64,000 nucleotides of DNA, from positions 184,785-248,784 of the forward strand of contig JAJCZS010000007.1 in assembly GCA_029262275.1 (NCBI GenBank), written 5' to 3'. This document shows, one piece after another, positions 1-9,511 of this stretch. The position numbers and the translations under genes were made by a program. How positions within the stretch are numbered: position 1 is the stretch's first letter; each line of letters begins with the position of its first letter. The notes under the pieces were generated by a model. That model saw nothing but the letters and a program-made list of their open reading frames with translations. It searched no databases and had not been told where the DNA came from. The stretch is from Deltaproteobacteria bacterium. GTDB lineage: Bacteria; Desulfobacterota_D; UBA1144; Nemesobacterales; UBA2774.

Positions 1-1
1 A

Positions 2-550
2 GGAGAGCGCCTGGCTCTCAATTTACTTCAAAGAATGTCGGGCATAGCTACTGCTACATCAAGATATGTAGAGGCGCTTAAGGGCTATCATACAAAGATT
101 TTAGACACAAGGAAAACAGTGCCCGGACTTAGAATCTTAGATAAATATGCTGTATTGGCAGGAGGGGGGCAGAATCACAGATTTGGTCTCTATGATGCAG
201 TTCTAATTAAAGATAACCATATAAATTCTGCTGGCAGCATCAAAAATGCCGTAAGTTTGGTGCGTAGTAAGTATGGAGATAAATTTAAAATAGAAGTTGA
301 AACTTCAAGCCTGGATGAGGTCAAAGAGGCACTTGATTCAGGAGTTGATATTATTATGCTGGATAATATGACTACCTCTATGATGAAGGAAGCTGTTTTG
401 GTTGTAGACGGGCGAGCTCTTACAGAAGCATCTGGAGGCATTACTTTAGAAGGCCTCTCGGAGATCGCAGAGACTGGAGTTGATTATATATCTGTTGGTG
501 CTTTAACCCACTCTGTCCAAGCCCTGGACATATCCCTCTATATGGTATAA
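2..550 (+). CDS. nadC: Nicotinate-nucleotide pyrophosphorylase, C-terminal part (cut by window start)
   Basis: Quinolinate phosphoribosyltransferase converts quinolinate and PRPP to nicotinate mononucleotide, CO2 and pyrophosphate in de novo NAD synthesis. The frame is open from base 2, reading G-E-R-L-A-L-N-L-L-Q-R-M-S-G-I-A-T, which is the family signature for the start of the C-terminal barrel, so the first ATG at 35 is internal and the true start lies upstream. Downstream are the TRKT region (DTRKTVPGLR), the KDNHI motif, a long VEVE-like strand (KIEVETSS), the IMLDNM strand and the terminal GGI...GVDYISVGALTHS phosphate-binding segment, all expected for NadC. About 180 of roughly 280 residues are present. 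nadA follows after 49 bp, which supports a shared NAD-synthesis unit. Identification is firm; only completeness is unknown. Confidence 0.95.
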   Translation, partial: GERLALNLLQRMSGIATATSRYVEALKGYHTKILDTRKTVPGLRILDKYAVLAGGGQNHRFGLYDAVLIKDNHINSAGSIKNAVSLVRSKYGDKFKIEVETSSLDEVKEALDSGVDIIMLDNMTTSMMKEAVLVVDGRALTEASGGITLEGLSEIAETGVDYISVGALTHSVQALDISLYMV

Positions 551-599
551 TTACCCCCCTTAACTTATACGGATTAATGTATATATTAAGAGTAAGACG

Positions 600-1568
600 A
601 TGAATGATACAATGAAGCTTGAAGAAGAAATTAAGAGGCTAAAGAAAGAAAAAAACGCTGTGATTTTAGCCCATAATTATCAACTACCCGAAGTTCAAGA
701 CATAGCGGACTTCACAGGGGATTCTCTTGCCCTCTCACAGGAAGCTGCTGATACTGAGGCAGATATCATTGTTTTTTGCGGCGTCCATTTTATGGCAGAG
801 ACGGCGTCTATAATATCTCCTGATAAAAAGGTGCTTATCCCTGATGAGAAAGCCGGATGTTCACTAGCTGATACAATTAATGCTGAGCAATTAAAGAGTT
901 GGAAGAAAGAAAACCCGAACTCCGTAGTAGTCTCCTATGTTAATACAACTGCTGAAGTGAAAGCGCTTAGTGATTATTGCTGTACTTCTGCAAATGCAGT
1001 TCATATTGTGAACTCAATTCCTGAAGATAAAGAAATACTATTTCTTCCTGATATGTTTTTGGGTGCCTATGCTGCTAAGGTAACTGGCCGAAAAATAGAT
1101 ATATGGCCAGGAGAGTGCCACGTTCATGCTGGAATTAGAAAACAGGATCTAGATGATATGCAGCACACACATCCGGAGGCTGAAATGATAGTACATCCCG
1201 AGTGTGGATGCACTACTAATTTACTCTATCAAGCCGAGAATGGTGCTTCTACAAACGGCAATGGCAATGGAAATGGTCACATCAAGTTTCTCTCAACCGG
1301 AGGAATGCTTAAGCATGCTAAAGAGTCTCCATCTAAAGAATTTATTATAGCTACGGAAACGGGCATGTTGCACAGGCTTAGAAAAGATAACCCGGATAAA
1401 GTTTTTCATCCAGCAAGAGAGAGTGCTGTTTGTAAATATATGAAAATGATTACCCTTCCAAAGGTGTTACGATCTCTTGAAGAAGAGATTGTTGAGGTTA
1501 AAGTTCCATTAGATATTGCACTACAAGCCAAGAAATCGATTGACCGAATGCTAGAGATAACTAGCTAA
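600..1568 (+). CDS. nadA: Quinolinate synthase NadA
   Basis: Condenses iminoaspartate with dihydroxyacetone phosphate to quinolinate using a [4Fe-4S] cluster; the product feeds NadC encoded just upstream. The protein has 322 residues. The three cluster cysteines of the short NadA type are visible: C87 in DEKAGCSLAD, C173 in WPGECHVH, and C278 in ESAVCKYMK. The AHNYQLPEVQ, GDSLALS and CGVHFMAETA motifs of the triple-domain fold are present. An unusual Asn-Gly run (about residues 215-226, STNGNGNGNGNG) sits in a surface position before the IKFLSTGGM strand and looks like a simple-sequence expansion. The stop codon overlaps the stop of the convergent gamma-glutamyltranspeptidase gene by 4 bp, and no intrinsic terminator is visible there. 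Confidence 0.97.
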   Translation: MNDTMKLEEEIKRLKKEKNAVILAHNYQLPEVQDIADFTGDSLALSQEAADTEADIIVFCGVHFMAETASIISPDKKVLIPDEKAGCSLADTINAEQLKSWKKENPNSVVVSYVNTTAEVKALSDYCCTSANAVHIVNSIPEDKEILFLPDMFLGAYAAKVTGRKIDIWPGECHVHAGIRKQDLDDMQHTHPEAEMIVHPECGCTTNLLYQAENGASTNGNGNGNGHIKFLSTGGMLKHAKESPSKEFIIATETGMLHRLRKDNPDKVFHPARESAVCKYMKMITLPKVLRSLEEEIVEVKVPLDIALQAKKSIDRMLEITS

Positions 1569-3298
1569 TACCCTGCTGTTAAACCCCCAGGCCTTCTTGG
1601 GTCTGAAGCCCCGTACATATATTCCCCTTTTTTCATAATGCTCTCAGCGACGCCAATAGTTGAGCCTACTTCAACTCTATATCCCATGTCGGTTAGGATT
1701 TTTATCGTATCCCCACTTAATCCTCTCTCAACCATTAGTACATCAGGCAGCCATTGGTGGTGTACCCTTACGGCATTTGTAGCCTCAGCAATGTTCATAT
1801 CAAAATCAATAACATTAACTATTATCTGAAGCACAGTAGTGATGATTCTGCTTCCCCCAGGGCTTCCGGTAATTAGATAAGGTTTCCCATCTTTCATAAC
1901 AATAGTAGGGCTCATAGAGCTGAGCATTCTTTTCTCTGGCTCTATTGAATTAAGTTTGCCGCCTACAAGACCGTAGGCATTTGGTACACCAGGTTTTGCA
2001 GAGAAATCATCCATTTCGTTGTTGAGCAAGATGCCTGTTCCTGGAACAGTAATTTTTGACCCGTAACTAAAATTTAGAGTGTAGGTGTTGGAGACAGCGT
2101 TGCCATCGTTGTCAATTACAGAGAAATGGGTCGTGTTAGGTCCCTCTTCTATGTTCATATTCCCAGGTAATATCTCGGAGCTAGGTCTAGATTTTTCCAT
2201 CTTTATTAGGTCTTTTATTGATTTTGCATATTTCTCCGAGGTTAGCTCTGATACTGGAACTGGAGAGAAATCAGGATCTCCAAGGTGTTTGGAGCGGTCA
2301 GCATAGGCATATTTCATGCTCTCAGCTAAAATGTGTATTGTTTTTGCTGTGTTCTGTCCTAAAGACGAGAGAGGAAACAGCTCCAATATATTTAACATCT
2401 GTATTAGGTGAACACCACCAGAGCTTGGAGGTGGCATAGAATAAATATCGTATCCTCTATATTTCCCTTGAACTGGCTCGCGTAAGACAGCTTGGTACTT
2501 CTGCATATCTTCCTTTGTAATAAGTCCACCCTCTTGTTTCATGAAGGAATCAATTTTCATGGCAACTGCTCCTTCATAAAAAGCGTTTGGACCATTTTTA
2601 GAGATCTGTTGTAGGCTCCAAGCCAGATCTTTTTGGGTGAGTAATTCGCCTTCTTGATAAGGCTCTCCATTTTCTTTATAGAAGATTTCCATGCTGGATG
2701 CGGACTTTTGCATCTGCTTCTTTGCTCGAATAAGAGATTTACTAAGCTCCTGGTCTACGGGGAATCCTTTTTGTGCTAACTCTATTGCGGGTTGAAGTGC
2801 TCTTTGTAGGCTAATTGTGCCATATTTCTCAAGCGCCATAGTTAGCCCAGCTACTGTGCCTGGCACACCTGCTGAGAATATGCTGTTACGGGACTTTTGT
2901 TTATCCACATTTCCTGCCTTATCTAAAAACATATCCCGGGTTGCTTGTAGAGGAGATTTCTCTCTGTAGTCAATTGCTATAACTTCATTAGTGTCAGCAA
3001 GGTAAGCTACCATAAAACCACCCCCGCCCAAGTTCCCTGCTCTGGGGAAAGTGACAGCTAGGGTGAAGCCTATTGTTACAGCAGCATCAACCGCGTTGCC
3101 ACCTTCTTTTAATACTTGAAGTCCTGCCTCAGTTGCGTACTTATTCTCTGTAGCAACCATACCATTCGTTGCAACTACGGGGTGAAATCTGGCTTTTCTA
3201 CTGTATAGCGGATCTTCTTGTCCAAATACTTGGCTTGTGGATATGAGTATCAGTAGAAAGGGTAAACTGATCTTGGATAAAATCTTTGAGATAGACAT
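1565..3298 (-). CDS. ggt: Gamma-glutamyltranspeptidase precursor
   Basis: Periplasmic N-terminal nucleophile hydrolase that cleaves or transfers the gamma-glutamyl group of glutathione and related peptides. The ATG at 3298 gives a clean signal peptide (MSISKILSKI, then a Leu/Ile-rich core ending at VFG-QE). An ATG at 3316 and a TTG at 3334 are alternatives, but a TATAAT-like -10 (ATTATA on the plus strand, 3345-3350) would put the transcript start almost on the TTG, so a later start is favoured. In the 577-residue form the autocleavage site and catalytic Thr is T389 in PNTTHFSV, followed by DGNAVSNTYTLN. The oxyanion SPGGSRI motif lies near 479-485, and the NLGGGGFM and PPPSSGGVHL segments are also present. 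The gene is convergent with nadA and separated from rho by about 80 bp. The family assignment is firm; the in vivo substrate is not shown. Confidence 0.95.
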   Translation of the reverse strand: MSISKILSKISLPFLLILISTSQVFGQEDPLYSRKARFHPVVATNGMVATENKYATEAGLQVLKEGGNAVDAAVTIGFTLAVTFPRAGNLGGGGFMVAYLADTNEVIAIDYREKSPLQATRDMFLDKAGNVDKQKSRNSIFSAGVPGTVAGLTMALEKYGTISLQRALQPAIELAQKGFPVDQELSKSLIRAKKQMQKSASSMEIFYKENGEPYQEGELLTQKDLAWSLQQISKNGPNAFYEGAVAMKIDSFMKQEGGLITKEDMQKYQAVLREPVQGKYRGYDIYSMPPPSSGGVHLIQMLNILELFPLSSLGQNTAKTIHILAESMKYAYADRSKHLGDPDFSPVPVSELTSEKYAKSIKDLIKMEKSRPSSEILPGNMNIEEGPNTTHFSVIDNDGNAVSNTYTLNFSYGSKITVPGTGILLNNEMDDFSAKPGVPNAYGLVGGKLNSIEPEKRMLSSMSPTIVMKDGKPYLITGSPGGSRIITTVLQIIVNVIDFDMNIAEATNAVRVHHQWLPDVLMVERGLSGDTIKILTDMGYRVEVGSTIGVAESIMKKGEYMYGASDPRRPGGLTAGY

Positions 3299-3344
3299 TG
3301 GAAATAGGATATCCATCCAATCTATATCATGCAATCAATTTTGT

Positions 3345-3350
3345 ATTATA
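3345..3350 (-). promoter_or_regulatory. Possible -10 element of the ggt promoter
   Basis: The minus strand reads TATAAT here, about 45 bp before the preferred ggt start codon. No convincing -35 is seen at 16-18 bp upstream, so this is tentative. It matters because it argues against the most upstream TTG start of ggt. Confidence 0.3.
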
Positions 3351-3416
3351 TATAGATTACAAATGGGTAGGGTATGAATAAAACTGCATTGTTGCTAAGG
3401 AGAATTCTGGATTCAA

Positions 3417-4730
3417 TTAACCATTCATCATATTGAAAAATTCTTTATTGGTCTTGGTACCGCTCATTTTATCGAGCAAAAATTCCATAGCCTCAGTTGT
3501 ATTCATTGGGTTTAAGACTTTTCTTAGAAGCCAGACTTTGTTAAGAACTTCCTCAGTCATTAGAAGCTCTTCCTTTCTGGTTCCTGAGCGCTGAAGATCA
3601 ATCGCAGGAAATACCCTCTTATCTGCAAGTCTTCTATCGAGGTAGCATTCCATGTTTCCTGTTCCCTTAAATTCTTCAAAAATAACCTCGTCCATTCTGC
3701 TGCCTGTGTCGATTAGCGCTGTGGCTATGATCGTAAGACTTCCGCCTTCTTCGGTGTTTCTGGCTGCACCAAAAAACCTTTTTGGTCTCTGAAGTGCATT
3801 TGCCTCCATACCACCTGAAAGTACTCTGCCGCTCGAAGGGCTAACAGTGTTACTTGCGCGAGCAAGCCTTGTCAGACTATCGAGTAGAATTACAACGTCC
3901 TTACCGTGTTCTACAAGTCTCTTTGCTTTTTCAATTACCATATCCGAAACCTGAATATGACGTTGTGCAGGCTCATCGAAGGTCGAGCTTACAACTTCTC
4001 CATTAACAGAACGGTCCATGTCGGTTACTTCCTCAGGACGCTCATCGATAAGCAGTACAATTAGAACTACTTCTGGATTGTTTTGTGTAATAGCGTTTGC
4101 AATTCTTTGAAGTAAAATTGTTTTACCTGTTCTAGGTGGCGCAACAATTACGGCTCTCTGGCCTTTACCAATTGGGATAAACAGATCCATAACTCTGCTG
4201 CAAAATTCTTCAGGATCGTATTCTAGCATTATTTTTTCTTCTGGATGAAGCGGAACGCGGTTCTCAAATGCTACACGTTCTCTACATACTTCAGGTGAAT
4301 CAAAGTTTACTTCCTGTATTTTTAGTAGTGCCAGGTTTTTCTCGCCTTCTCTTGGCAGACGAACTTGCCCGCCAACCGTATCGCCAGTTCTGAGGTTGAA
4401 TGAACGTATCTGTGATTTAGATACATATATATCATCTGGACCTGGGAGATAGCTGTATTTAGGTGATCGTAGGAATCCGTAACCCTCTGAGAGTATCTCT
4501 AAAACTCCCTCTGCAAAAATTACGCCTTCTTTTTCGCTTTGGGTTTTAAGGATGGCAATAATGATGTCCTGCTTGGTCATACGGGAAGCTTCTTCAATAT
4601 CAAGGGCTCTCGCCATTTTCATAAGCTCCACGCTCTTAGTATCTCTTAGATCGTTTAGGTTAAGAAGTTGGGATTCTTCTGTATTTTCTTTTTCTTCGGG
4701 TTTTTCCCGCAATTTTGTTGCTCTAGCCAT
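3417..4730 (-). CDS. rho: Transcription termination factor Rho
   Basis: Hexameric RNA-dependent ATPase that ends transcription at untranslated C-rich RNA. The 437 residues show the N-terminal helix bundle ([17 protein letters not shown], about 25-62), the cold-shock-like RNA-binding domain (FAEGVLEIL...GFLRSP, about 72-140), Walker A APPRTGKT (197-204), Walker B with [17 protein letters not shown] (222-238), the Q-loop region ([15 protein letters not shown]) and the R-loop region ([15 protein letters not shown]). The N-terminus is compact with no long acidic or Asn/Gln-rich insert, and the length is close to the 419 residues of the E. coli protein. It has its own promoter (TTGACA at 4870-4875, minus strand) and a leader of about 110 nt, which leaves room for autoregulation by Rho; that role is inference. 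Confidence 0.98.
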   Translation of the reverse strand: MARATKLREKPEEKENTEESQLLNLNDLRDTKSVELMKMARALDIEEASRMTKQDIIIAILKTQSEKEGVIFAEGVLEILSEGYGFLRSPKYSYLPGPDDIYVSKSQIRSFNLRTGDTVGGQVRLPREGEKNLALLKIQEVNFDSPEVCRERVAFENRVPLHPEEKIMLEYDPEEFCSRVMDLFIPIGKGQRAVIVAPPRTGKTILLQRIANAITQNNPEVVLIVLLIDERPEEVTDMDRSVNGEVVSSTFDEPAQRHIQVSDMVIEKAKRLVEHGKDVVILLDSLTRLARASNTVSPSSGRVLSGGMEANALQRPKRFFGAARNTEEGGSLTIIATALIDTGSRMDEVIFEEFKGTGNMECYLDRRLADKRVFPAIDLQRSGTRKEELLMTEEVLNKVWLLRKVLNPMNTTEAMEFLLDKMSGTKTNKEFFNMMNG

Positions 4731-4845
4731 ATGTGTTAAATTCCTTGACTGATGTATTTAGGATTTATTTCAAAAATCAAATTACGAAATTTATGGAAAT
4801 GAGTATCAGTTCTTTTGAGTTGTATGATAGTTAATAGCCAACAAT

Positions 4846-4875
4846 ATTATGTATCTCAAACAACTATTTTGTCAA
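4846..4875 (-). promoter_or_regulatory. Sigma70-type promoter for rho
   Basis: On the minus strand a perfect TTGACA (plus coordinates 4870-4875) is followed, after 18 bp, by CATAAT (4846-4851), a 5 of 6 match to the -10 consensus. Transcription would start near 4839, giving rho a leader of about 108 nt. The element faces away from the promoter proposed at 4911-4919 for the next gene. Confidence 0.5.
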
Positions 4876-4910
4876 GTAAGTTTTTTCAGGGAATAATTCA
4901 TGCCTCTTTG

Positions 4911-4919
4911 TGATATAAT
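4911..4919 (+). promoter_or_regulatory. Extended -10 promoter for the secreted protein gene
   Basis: TGATATAAT is a perfect -10 hexamer preceded by TG in the extended position. There is no good -35, as is usual for extended -10 promoters. Transcription would begin near 4926, about 70 bp before the ATG at 4997. The 4731-4996 gap thus appears to hold divergent promoters; no RNA gene was seen in it. Confidence 0.4.
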
Positions 4920-4996
4920 GATTTTCACTTATTTAGTTGCTGATATATATTATACATATTCTGATAATTTTTGAAAGTAAATATAAAGGAGATATT

Positions 4997-5959
4997 ATGA
5001 GATCTACAAAAAATCTATCCATTTTAGTCAGCTGTCTTATTCTTTTTGGTTTCCTGTCAGTTCAATCTATTCAATCTATTGCAAATGAAAAACCATCAAA
5101 TGATATTAATTCAACAAAACAAAGTTTGGACGGGAGGCAAGTTGCTATGTCCTCACCACCCCCACTTTATGAATTAGAGTTAACTTCCCTATCGGGGGAG
5201 ATTTATCTTAACCCAAAATATATTGGGAAAATAAATTCTATAAGGACATTGGACAGAAATCACCTTTTGGGAGAGAAGGTTAAAATTGAGGCGAGAACTT
5301 TAACAGACCGCTGGAGAAAATTAAGTATTCCTTCCTCTTCATCAGGAGCTTTTGGTTTGGTAGTATCAGGCAGAGAGGGAATAATAAAACTCACGTTGCC
5401 CCAAGCCCCTTCTCCTATGTCGGGTAGTGGAACCCTTAGGTCAATAAGTAACCTTTTTATAGAGTTTGGCTCTCTTCATGCAACTTTTACATTCCCCACA
5501 TTAAACATTCTAGAGCCCAGCAAGTTTGAAATAGGGATTTTAAACACAACCGATAATACTTTTATCAATGGAGATATTGTTGCTCTCAAGAATAACCAAG
5601 CTGCAGTTATATTTGAGAGATTGCCTTCATCCGTTGTTAATAAAGATGGAATGATTCGTATTAGTCTTAGGAAATCCGATGGAACATTCATAAATTCAGA
5701 TATACCTGCATGGGGCTACAATCTTGTAGTTTCTGAGACTGATACCGGTGTGTCTGCTCCAATTACAGCCGATGTTTTTGGACTTCCGGATGATAGTGAG
5801 ATTAAATTCAACTTTGTTTCATTGTCGGGGCAGATCATTAATCCCTCAACCAAGACACTCACAGTGGGTGAAATTAACAAAGGGGTAGAAATTTCGACCA
5901 TTACAACAAAGATAGAAGGCCCTCAGCCTATTACGGTTACTGTTACAAAATTGAAGTAG
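4997..5959 (+). CDS. Secreted protein of unknown function
   Basis: The family is not recognised. The start is fixed by AAAGGAG (4985-4991), 5 bp before this ATG; the in-frame upstream start at 4937 lacks such a site and would spoil the signal peptide. The 320-residue product begins MRSTKNLSIL with a hydrophobic core and a likely cleavage after SIA (near NEKPSND), so export is expected. The rest is rich in beta-prone, Ser/Thr/Asn/Pro stretches. Similar wording appears near the start and the end of the mature protein (LTSLSGEIYLNP about 55-66; FVSLSGQIINPS near the C-terminus), which may mark related beta-sandwich modules. There is no lipobox, no catalytic motif and no membrane segment after the signal. 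Function is unknown. Confidence 0.75.
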   Translation: MRSTKNLSILVSCLILFGFLSVQSIQSIANEKPSNDINSTKQSLDGRQVAMSSPPPLYELELTSLSGEIYLNPKYIGKINSIRTLDRNHLLGEKVKIEARTLTDRWRKLSIPSSSSGAFGLVVSGREGIIKLTLPQAPSPMSGSGTLRSISNLFIEFGSLHATFTFPTLNILEPSKFEIGILNTTDNTFINGDIVALKNNQAAVIFERLPSSVVNKDGMIRISLRKSDGTFINSDIPAWGYNLVVSETDTGVSAPITADVFGLPDDSEIKFNFVSLSGQIINPSTKTLTVGEINKGVEISTITTKIEGPQPITVTVTKLK

Positions 5960-6064
5960 GTAACGCATTCTAATCTCTTGCTAATTTTTGGTTGATGTTA
6001 TAAAATTCTAGTACAATAATACTTTTGTTGTAAATCCGATATTTTTCTAAGAGGTGAAAGAGAT

Positions 6065-6814
6065 ATGTCAGGACATTCTAAATGGGCTAATATTAAACAC
6101 AAAAAAGCTGCTGTTGATGCGAAGCGTGGCAAAGTATTTACAAAGCTTATTCGTGAGCTTACAGTTGCAGCTAAGCATGGAGGGGAAGATGTGGAGTCTA
6201 ACCCGAGGCTTAGAACGGCAATAAGCACAGCTAAGAACGCAAATATGCCTAATGATACTATTGAGCGTGCTATCAAGCGTGGTACCCAGGAAGTAGGCGG
6301 CGATGATTTTCACGAACTCCTATATGAAGGTTATGGTCCAGGAGGCAGCGCAGTACTTGTACAAACTCTTACTGATAATAAAAACCGCACAGTAGCAGAT
6401 GTAAGAAGAATCTTTACCAAGCATGGTGGCAACCTGGGTGAGAACGGTTGTGTGGCCTGGATGTTTCATATGAAGGGTCGAATTGGTTTTGAGAAAGCAA
6501 ATGTAGATGAAGATCAGATTTTTGAAATTGCACTTGAAGCAGGTGCAGACGATGTAACGACTGAAGATAACGAGCTCGTAGTAGTTACTCCTCCGGAATC
6601 GTTTGAAGAAGTTAAAAGCGCGCTAGAGACAGCAAGCATAAGTCATGACTCGGCTGTTATTACAATGATTCCCGAAACTAGTGTTAAGATTGACGGAAAG
6701 GAAGCCGAGCATATGCTAAGGCTTATGGAAGCGCTTGAAGACAGTGACGATGTCCAAAATGTGTACTCAAACTTTGATATCCCTGAAGAGCTTATAGAAA
6801 GCATGGCACAATAA
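6065..6814 (+). CDS. yebC: YebC/PmpR family protein
   Basis: A 249-residue cytoplasmic protein starting [20 protein letters not shown], the invariant opening of the YebC family. Known roles in the family are DNA-binding regulation and, more recently described, help for ribosomes stalled at proline motifs. It also shows [39 protein letters not shown] and YEGYGPGG, all family hallmarks. A ribosome binding site (GAGGTGAAAG) ends shortly before the ATG. It heads a yebC-ruvC-ruvA-ruvB run with a 4-bp gap to ruvC, a gene order found in many bacteria. Which of the two family roles applies cannot be read from the sequence. Confidence 0.96.
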   Translation: MSGHSKWANIKHKKAAVDAKRGKVFTKLIRELTVAAKHGGEDVESNPRLRTAISTAKNANMPNDTIERAIKRGTQEVGGDDFHELLYEGYGPGGSAVLVQTLTDNKNRTVADVRRIFTKHGGNLGENGCVAWMFHMKGRIGFEKANVDEDQIFEIALEAGADDVTTEDNELVVVTPPESFEEVKSALETASISHDSAVITMIPETSVKIDGKEAEHMLRLMEALEDSDDVQNVYSNFDIPEELIESMAQ

Positions 6815-6818
6815 TAAT

Positions 6819-7364
6819 ATGAGAGTAATTGGAATAGATCCCGGCTCCAAGGTTTGTGGGTACGGGGTTCTTGAAGTCCAAAACGGTGAAGTTACTCACA
6901 TACAAAGTGGGTGTATTATTCCAAAGCCCTCTTTGCCCCTTAATCAAAGATTAAAGGTTATCTATGACGGCATCTCAAAGGTCATAGACCTGCATTCTCC
7001 GGATGTAATGTCGATTGAAGACGTATTCTTTGCCAAAAACGCTAAGAGTGCAATAAAGCTCGGTCAAGCAAGAGGTGTTGCTATTCTTGCCGGTTCCAAT
7101 GCCGAGATATCCATTTATGAATATGCTCCTACTAGAGTGAAGCTTGCTCTTACAGGTAGGGGAAGGGCTAATAAAGCAGAGGTGCAGAGTATGCTTACAA
7201 TGTTGTTAGGTGTAGATGAATGGCAAACACAAGATGCATCTGATGCAGTAGCGATAGCTTTTTGTCATATAAATATTTCACAAATAGAGAAAAAATTAGG
7301 CAAAGAGTTTATTCAGCCCAGAAGAAAAAGGAGGCGTTTTACAATAGATGATCTCCCTTCTTAG
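6819..7364 (+). CDS. ruvC: Holliday junction resolvase RuvC
   Basis: Endonuclease that cuts Holliday junctions symmetrically during recombinational repair, guided by RuvAB. The four acidic catalytic residues of the RNase H-like fold are visible: D7 (IGIDPG), E67 (MSIEDVFF), D139 and D142 (QDASDAVAIAFCH). The 181-residue length is typical. A basic tail (PRRKRRRF) near the C-terminus could contact DNA. Its 3' end overlaps the start of ruvA by 17 bp, which implies translational coupling within the operon. Confidence 0.97.
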   Translation: MRVIGIDPGSKVCGYGVLEVQNGEVTHIQSGCIIPKPSLPLNQRLKVIYDGISKVIDLHSPDVMSIEDVFFAKNAKSAIKLGQARGVAILAGSNAEISIYEYAPTRVKLALTGRGRANKAEVQSMLTMLLGVDEWQTQDASDAVAIAFCHINISQIEKKLGKEFIQPRRKRRRFTIDDLPS

Positions 7365-7935
7365 AGGAAAGATAGCTCTAAAATCACTTGGTAAAGTGGT
7401 GGTTGATGTAAATGGAGTGGGTTATGGTGTTACTGTTCCACTATCCACCTATTACAGGCTTCCTGAAAGTGATATTGAAGTTATATTAGAAATACATACT
7501 CAAATGAAAGATAGCGGTATTGAGCTATTTGGCTTTCTCACTCAAGATGAGAAAGAGATTTTTACTATTTTAATTGGAGTCACAGGTGTAGGGCCTAAGG
7601 TCGCAACAAACATACTCTCAAACATCTCACCCGCGGAGTTTGCAACTGCAATCACTTCAGGGGATCTTGCTAAAAGAAAGATATCTGGAATCGGTCCTAA
7701 AATGGCATCGAGACTGACAACAGAGCTAAAAGATAAAGTTAAAACGTTCCAACCCTCATCGGAAATTCAGAGCAAGTCGGGTATTGTAGAAGATGTGATA
7801 TCGGCCTTAATGAATCTGGGTTATAAAAGACCCGAGATTGATGAGCGAATATCTGAGCTTGAGGAGATTACATCTAACGAAAGTAATCTCGAGGTGGCAT
7901 TGAGGGAGTCACTTAAAGTAATGAGAAAGGGGTAG
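7348..7935 (+). CDS. ruvA: Holliday junction DNA helicase subunit RuvA
   Basis: RuvA binds four-way junctions as a tetramer and loads the RuvB motor. The protein starts MISLLRGKIALKSLGKVVVD, the OB-fold opening of the family, and contains the VNGVGYGVTVP strand, two helix-hairpin-helix motifs (GVTGVGPKVATNIL and KISGIGPKMASRL), and a C-terminal RuvB-binding domain (ALMNLGYKRPEI) of the UBA-like type. It has 195 residues, usual for the family. AAAGGAGG at 7327-7334, inside ruvC, lies 13 bp before the ATG; the long spacing is probably offset by coupling to ruvC translation. Confidence 0.96.
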   Translation: MISLLRGKIALKSLGKVVVDVNGVGYGVTVPLSTYYRLPESDIEVILEIHTQMKDSGIELFGFLTQDEKEIFTILIGVTGVGPKVATNILSNISPAEFATAITSGDLAKRKISGIGPKMASRLTTELKDKVKTFQPSSEIQSKSGIVEDVISALMNLGYKRPEIDERISELEEITSNESNLEVALRESLKVMRKG

Positions 7936-7953
7936 TCACCCTCTTGGGATAAA

Positions 7954-8979
7954 ATGATGGAAGAGCGCATAGTAACTAGCACAAATCAAGAAGAAGATAC
8001 GCTATTTGATATAAACCTAAGACCCGAGCGTCTATCCGAATACCTTGGCCAAAGTAAGGTCAAAGAAAAAGTCTCTATCTTCATTGAAGCTGCAAAACGA
8101 AGAAAGGAGGCTCTGGATCATGTACTTCTCTATGGTCCTCCTGGATTGGGAAAAACAACACTTGCCCATATAGTAGCCAATGAGCTCGGGGTTAAAATCT
8201 ATTCCACTTCAGGACCCGTTATTGAACGTGTAGGCGATCTTGCCTCTATTCTTACGAATTTAAACGACAGAGACGTTTTATTTATAGATGAAATTCACAG
8301 GCTAAACCGCATTGTCGAAGAATATCTGTACTCCGCAATGGAAGACTACAAAATAGACATCATGATAGGCGAGGGGCCCACAGCAAAATCTATGAAAGTA
8401 AGTGTTAATCACTTCACTCTTATTGGTGCCACTACGAGAACTGGTCTATTGACCTCACCTCTTCGCTCAAGGTTTGGAGTGGATTTAAGACTGGACTACT
8501 ACACCTCTGAAGAGATTAACGGAATCTTAAACAGATCATCTAAAATTTTGGGAGTGGAATTAACAAAAGAAGGAGCATCTGAGCTAGCTAGGCGAGCAAG
8601 AGGTACTCCCAGGATTGCCAATAGGATATTAAAAAGAGTAAGAGATTATGCTGAGGTTAAGGCTGACGGTGCAATAGATCTGGACGTGGCAGGGTCTGCA
8701 CTAGAGATGCTTGAGGTTGACTCCATGGGCCTTGATGGGCTAGACCGTGCAATACTTGAGGCAATCATAATAAAGTTCAATGGTGGACCTGTAGGGATCG
8801 ATACTATAGCCTCCGCTGTTAGTGAGGAGAGGGATACGATTGAAGATGTTTATGAGCCTTTTTTAGTAAGAGAAGGTCTTCTAATGAAAACACCCCGCGG
8901 AAGAGCTGCTACACCTCTTGCCTATGAGCATCTGAAAATAGAGCTTCCGAAAGCCCAAAAAGGGCTATTTAACTCCTAG
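7954..8979 (+). CDS. ruvB: Holliday junction branch-migration ATPase RuvB
   Basis: AAA+ motor that pumps DNA through the RuvA-bound junction. Walker A GPPGLGKT is at 61-68, Walker [11 protein letters not shown] near 107-116, sensor 1 GATTRTG and the arginine finger SPLRSRFG follow, and the C-terminal winged-helix domain carries the [12 protein letters not shown] motif. The 341-residue length is typical. Two ATGs are adjacent (7954 and 7957). Translation ends 2 bp before the stop of the convergent small secreted gene, with no visible terminator between them. Confidence 0.97.
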   Translation: MMEERIVTSTNQEEDTLFDINLRPERLSEYLGQSKVKEKVSIFIEAAKRRKEALDHVLLYGPPGLGKTTLAHIVANELGVKIYSTSGPVIERVGDLASILTNLNDRDVLFIDEIHRLNRIVEEYLYSAMEDYKIDIMIGEGPTAKSMKVSVNHFTLIGATTRTGLLTSPLRSRFGVDLRLDYYTSEEINGILNRSSKILGVELTKEGASELARRARGTPRIANRILKRVRDYAEVKADGAIDLDVAGSALEMLEVDSMGLDGLDRAILEAIIIKFNGGPVGIDTIASAVSEERDTIEDVYEPFLVREGLLMKTPRGRAATPLAYEHLKIELPKAQKGLFNS

Positions 8980-8981
8980 AG

Positions 8982-9425
8982 TTATTTCTGCACAGAAATT
9001 TCCCTTATAAATTCATCCCAGTGAGACTCAGTAATAGCATCAATCTCTTTCCTTGGTGCTTTATAACCACCCTCTCCAGGAAATAGCGAGTCATAAACTT
9101 CGTCCCTAAGTGCAAGCCATCTATCAACTGCCTCGTAGTTCCTAAATACAACTACTGTTTTATAGGTCCAGTGGGGTTTAAGAGTGTGAAGTCTTTGAGA
9201 GTAGAGCTTATACTCTCCAACAATAACCCCCCTGTCTTCCATCTCGCTCCAAAAAGGGAGCAACTTGTCTCTATAGATCTGGAGAAATTTCTCTGTATTC
9301 TCAGGCTTAACCACATAGAAACTTTCCTCGATTACATGTTTGTATCTATCTTCCTGAGAATGTGCGGCAGTAATACTTGAAAATAGAATTGCTATTACAA
9401 TCACTGATTTAATAAATTTTTGCAT
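8982..9425 (-). CDS. Small periplasmic protein of unknown function
   Basis: The product has 147 residues with a clear signal peptide (MQKFIKSVIV, hydrophobic core, cleavage likely after AHS before QEDRYKH). A strong ribosome binding site (GGAGGT on the minus strand, plus 9431-9436) precedes the ATG. The mature part is rich in aromatic and charged residues (ESFYVVKPENTEKFLQIYRDKLLPFW, YKTVVVFRNYEAVDRWLALRDEVY). That alternation of strand and helix resembles dimeric alpha-beta barrel proteins, but I do not assign a family. It is convergent with ruvB. Confidence 0.75.
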   Translation of the reverse strand: MQKFIKSVIVIAILFSSITAAHSQEDRYKHVIEESFYVVKPENTEKFLQIYRDKLLPFWSEMEDRGVIVGEYKLYSQRLHTLKPHWTYKTVVVFRNYEAVDRWLALRDEVYDSLFPGEGGYKAPRKEIDAITESHWDEFIREISVQK

Positions 9426-9511
9426 AGTTTACCTCCAAAACATATCTTAGCATCTGTACTTTTTATATCAAAATATAATTCAGTGAAACTTTTTTCTATT
9501 TAATACATCTA

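Noticed and set aside
4731-4996. Possible small RNA or riboswitch between rho and the secreted protein gene
   Set aside because: Only promoter-like elements were found; no conserved riboswitch core, stem series or terminator could be recognised by eye.
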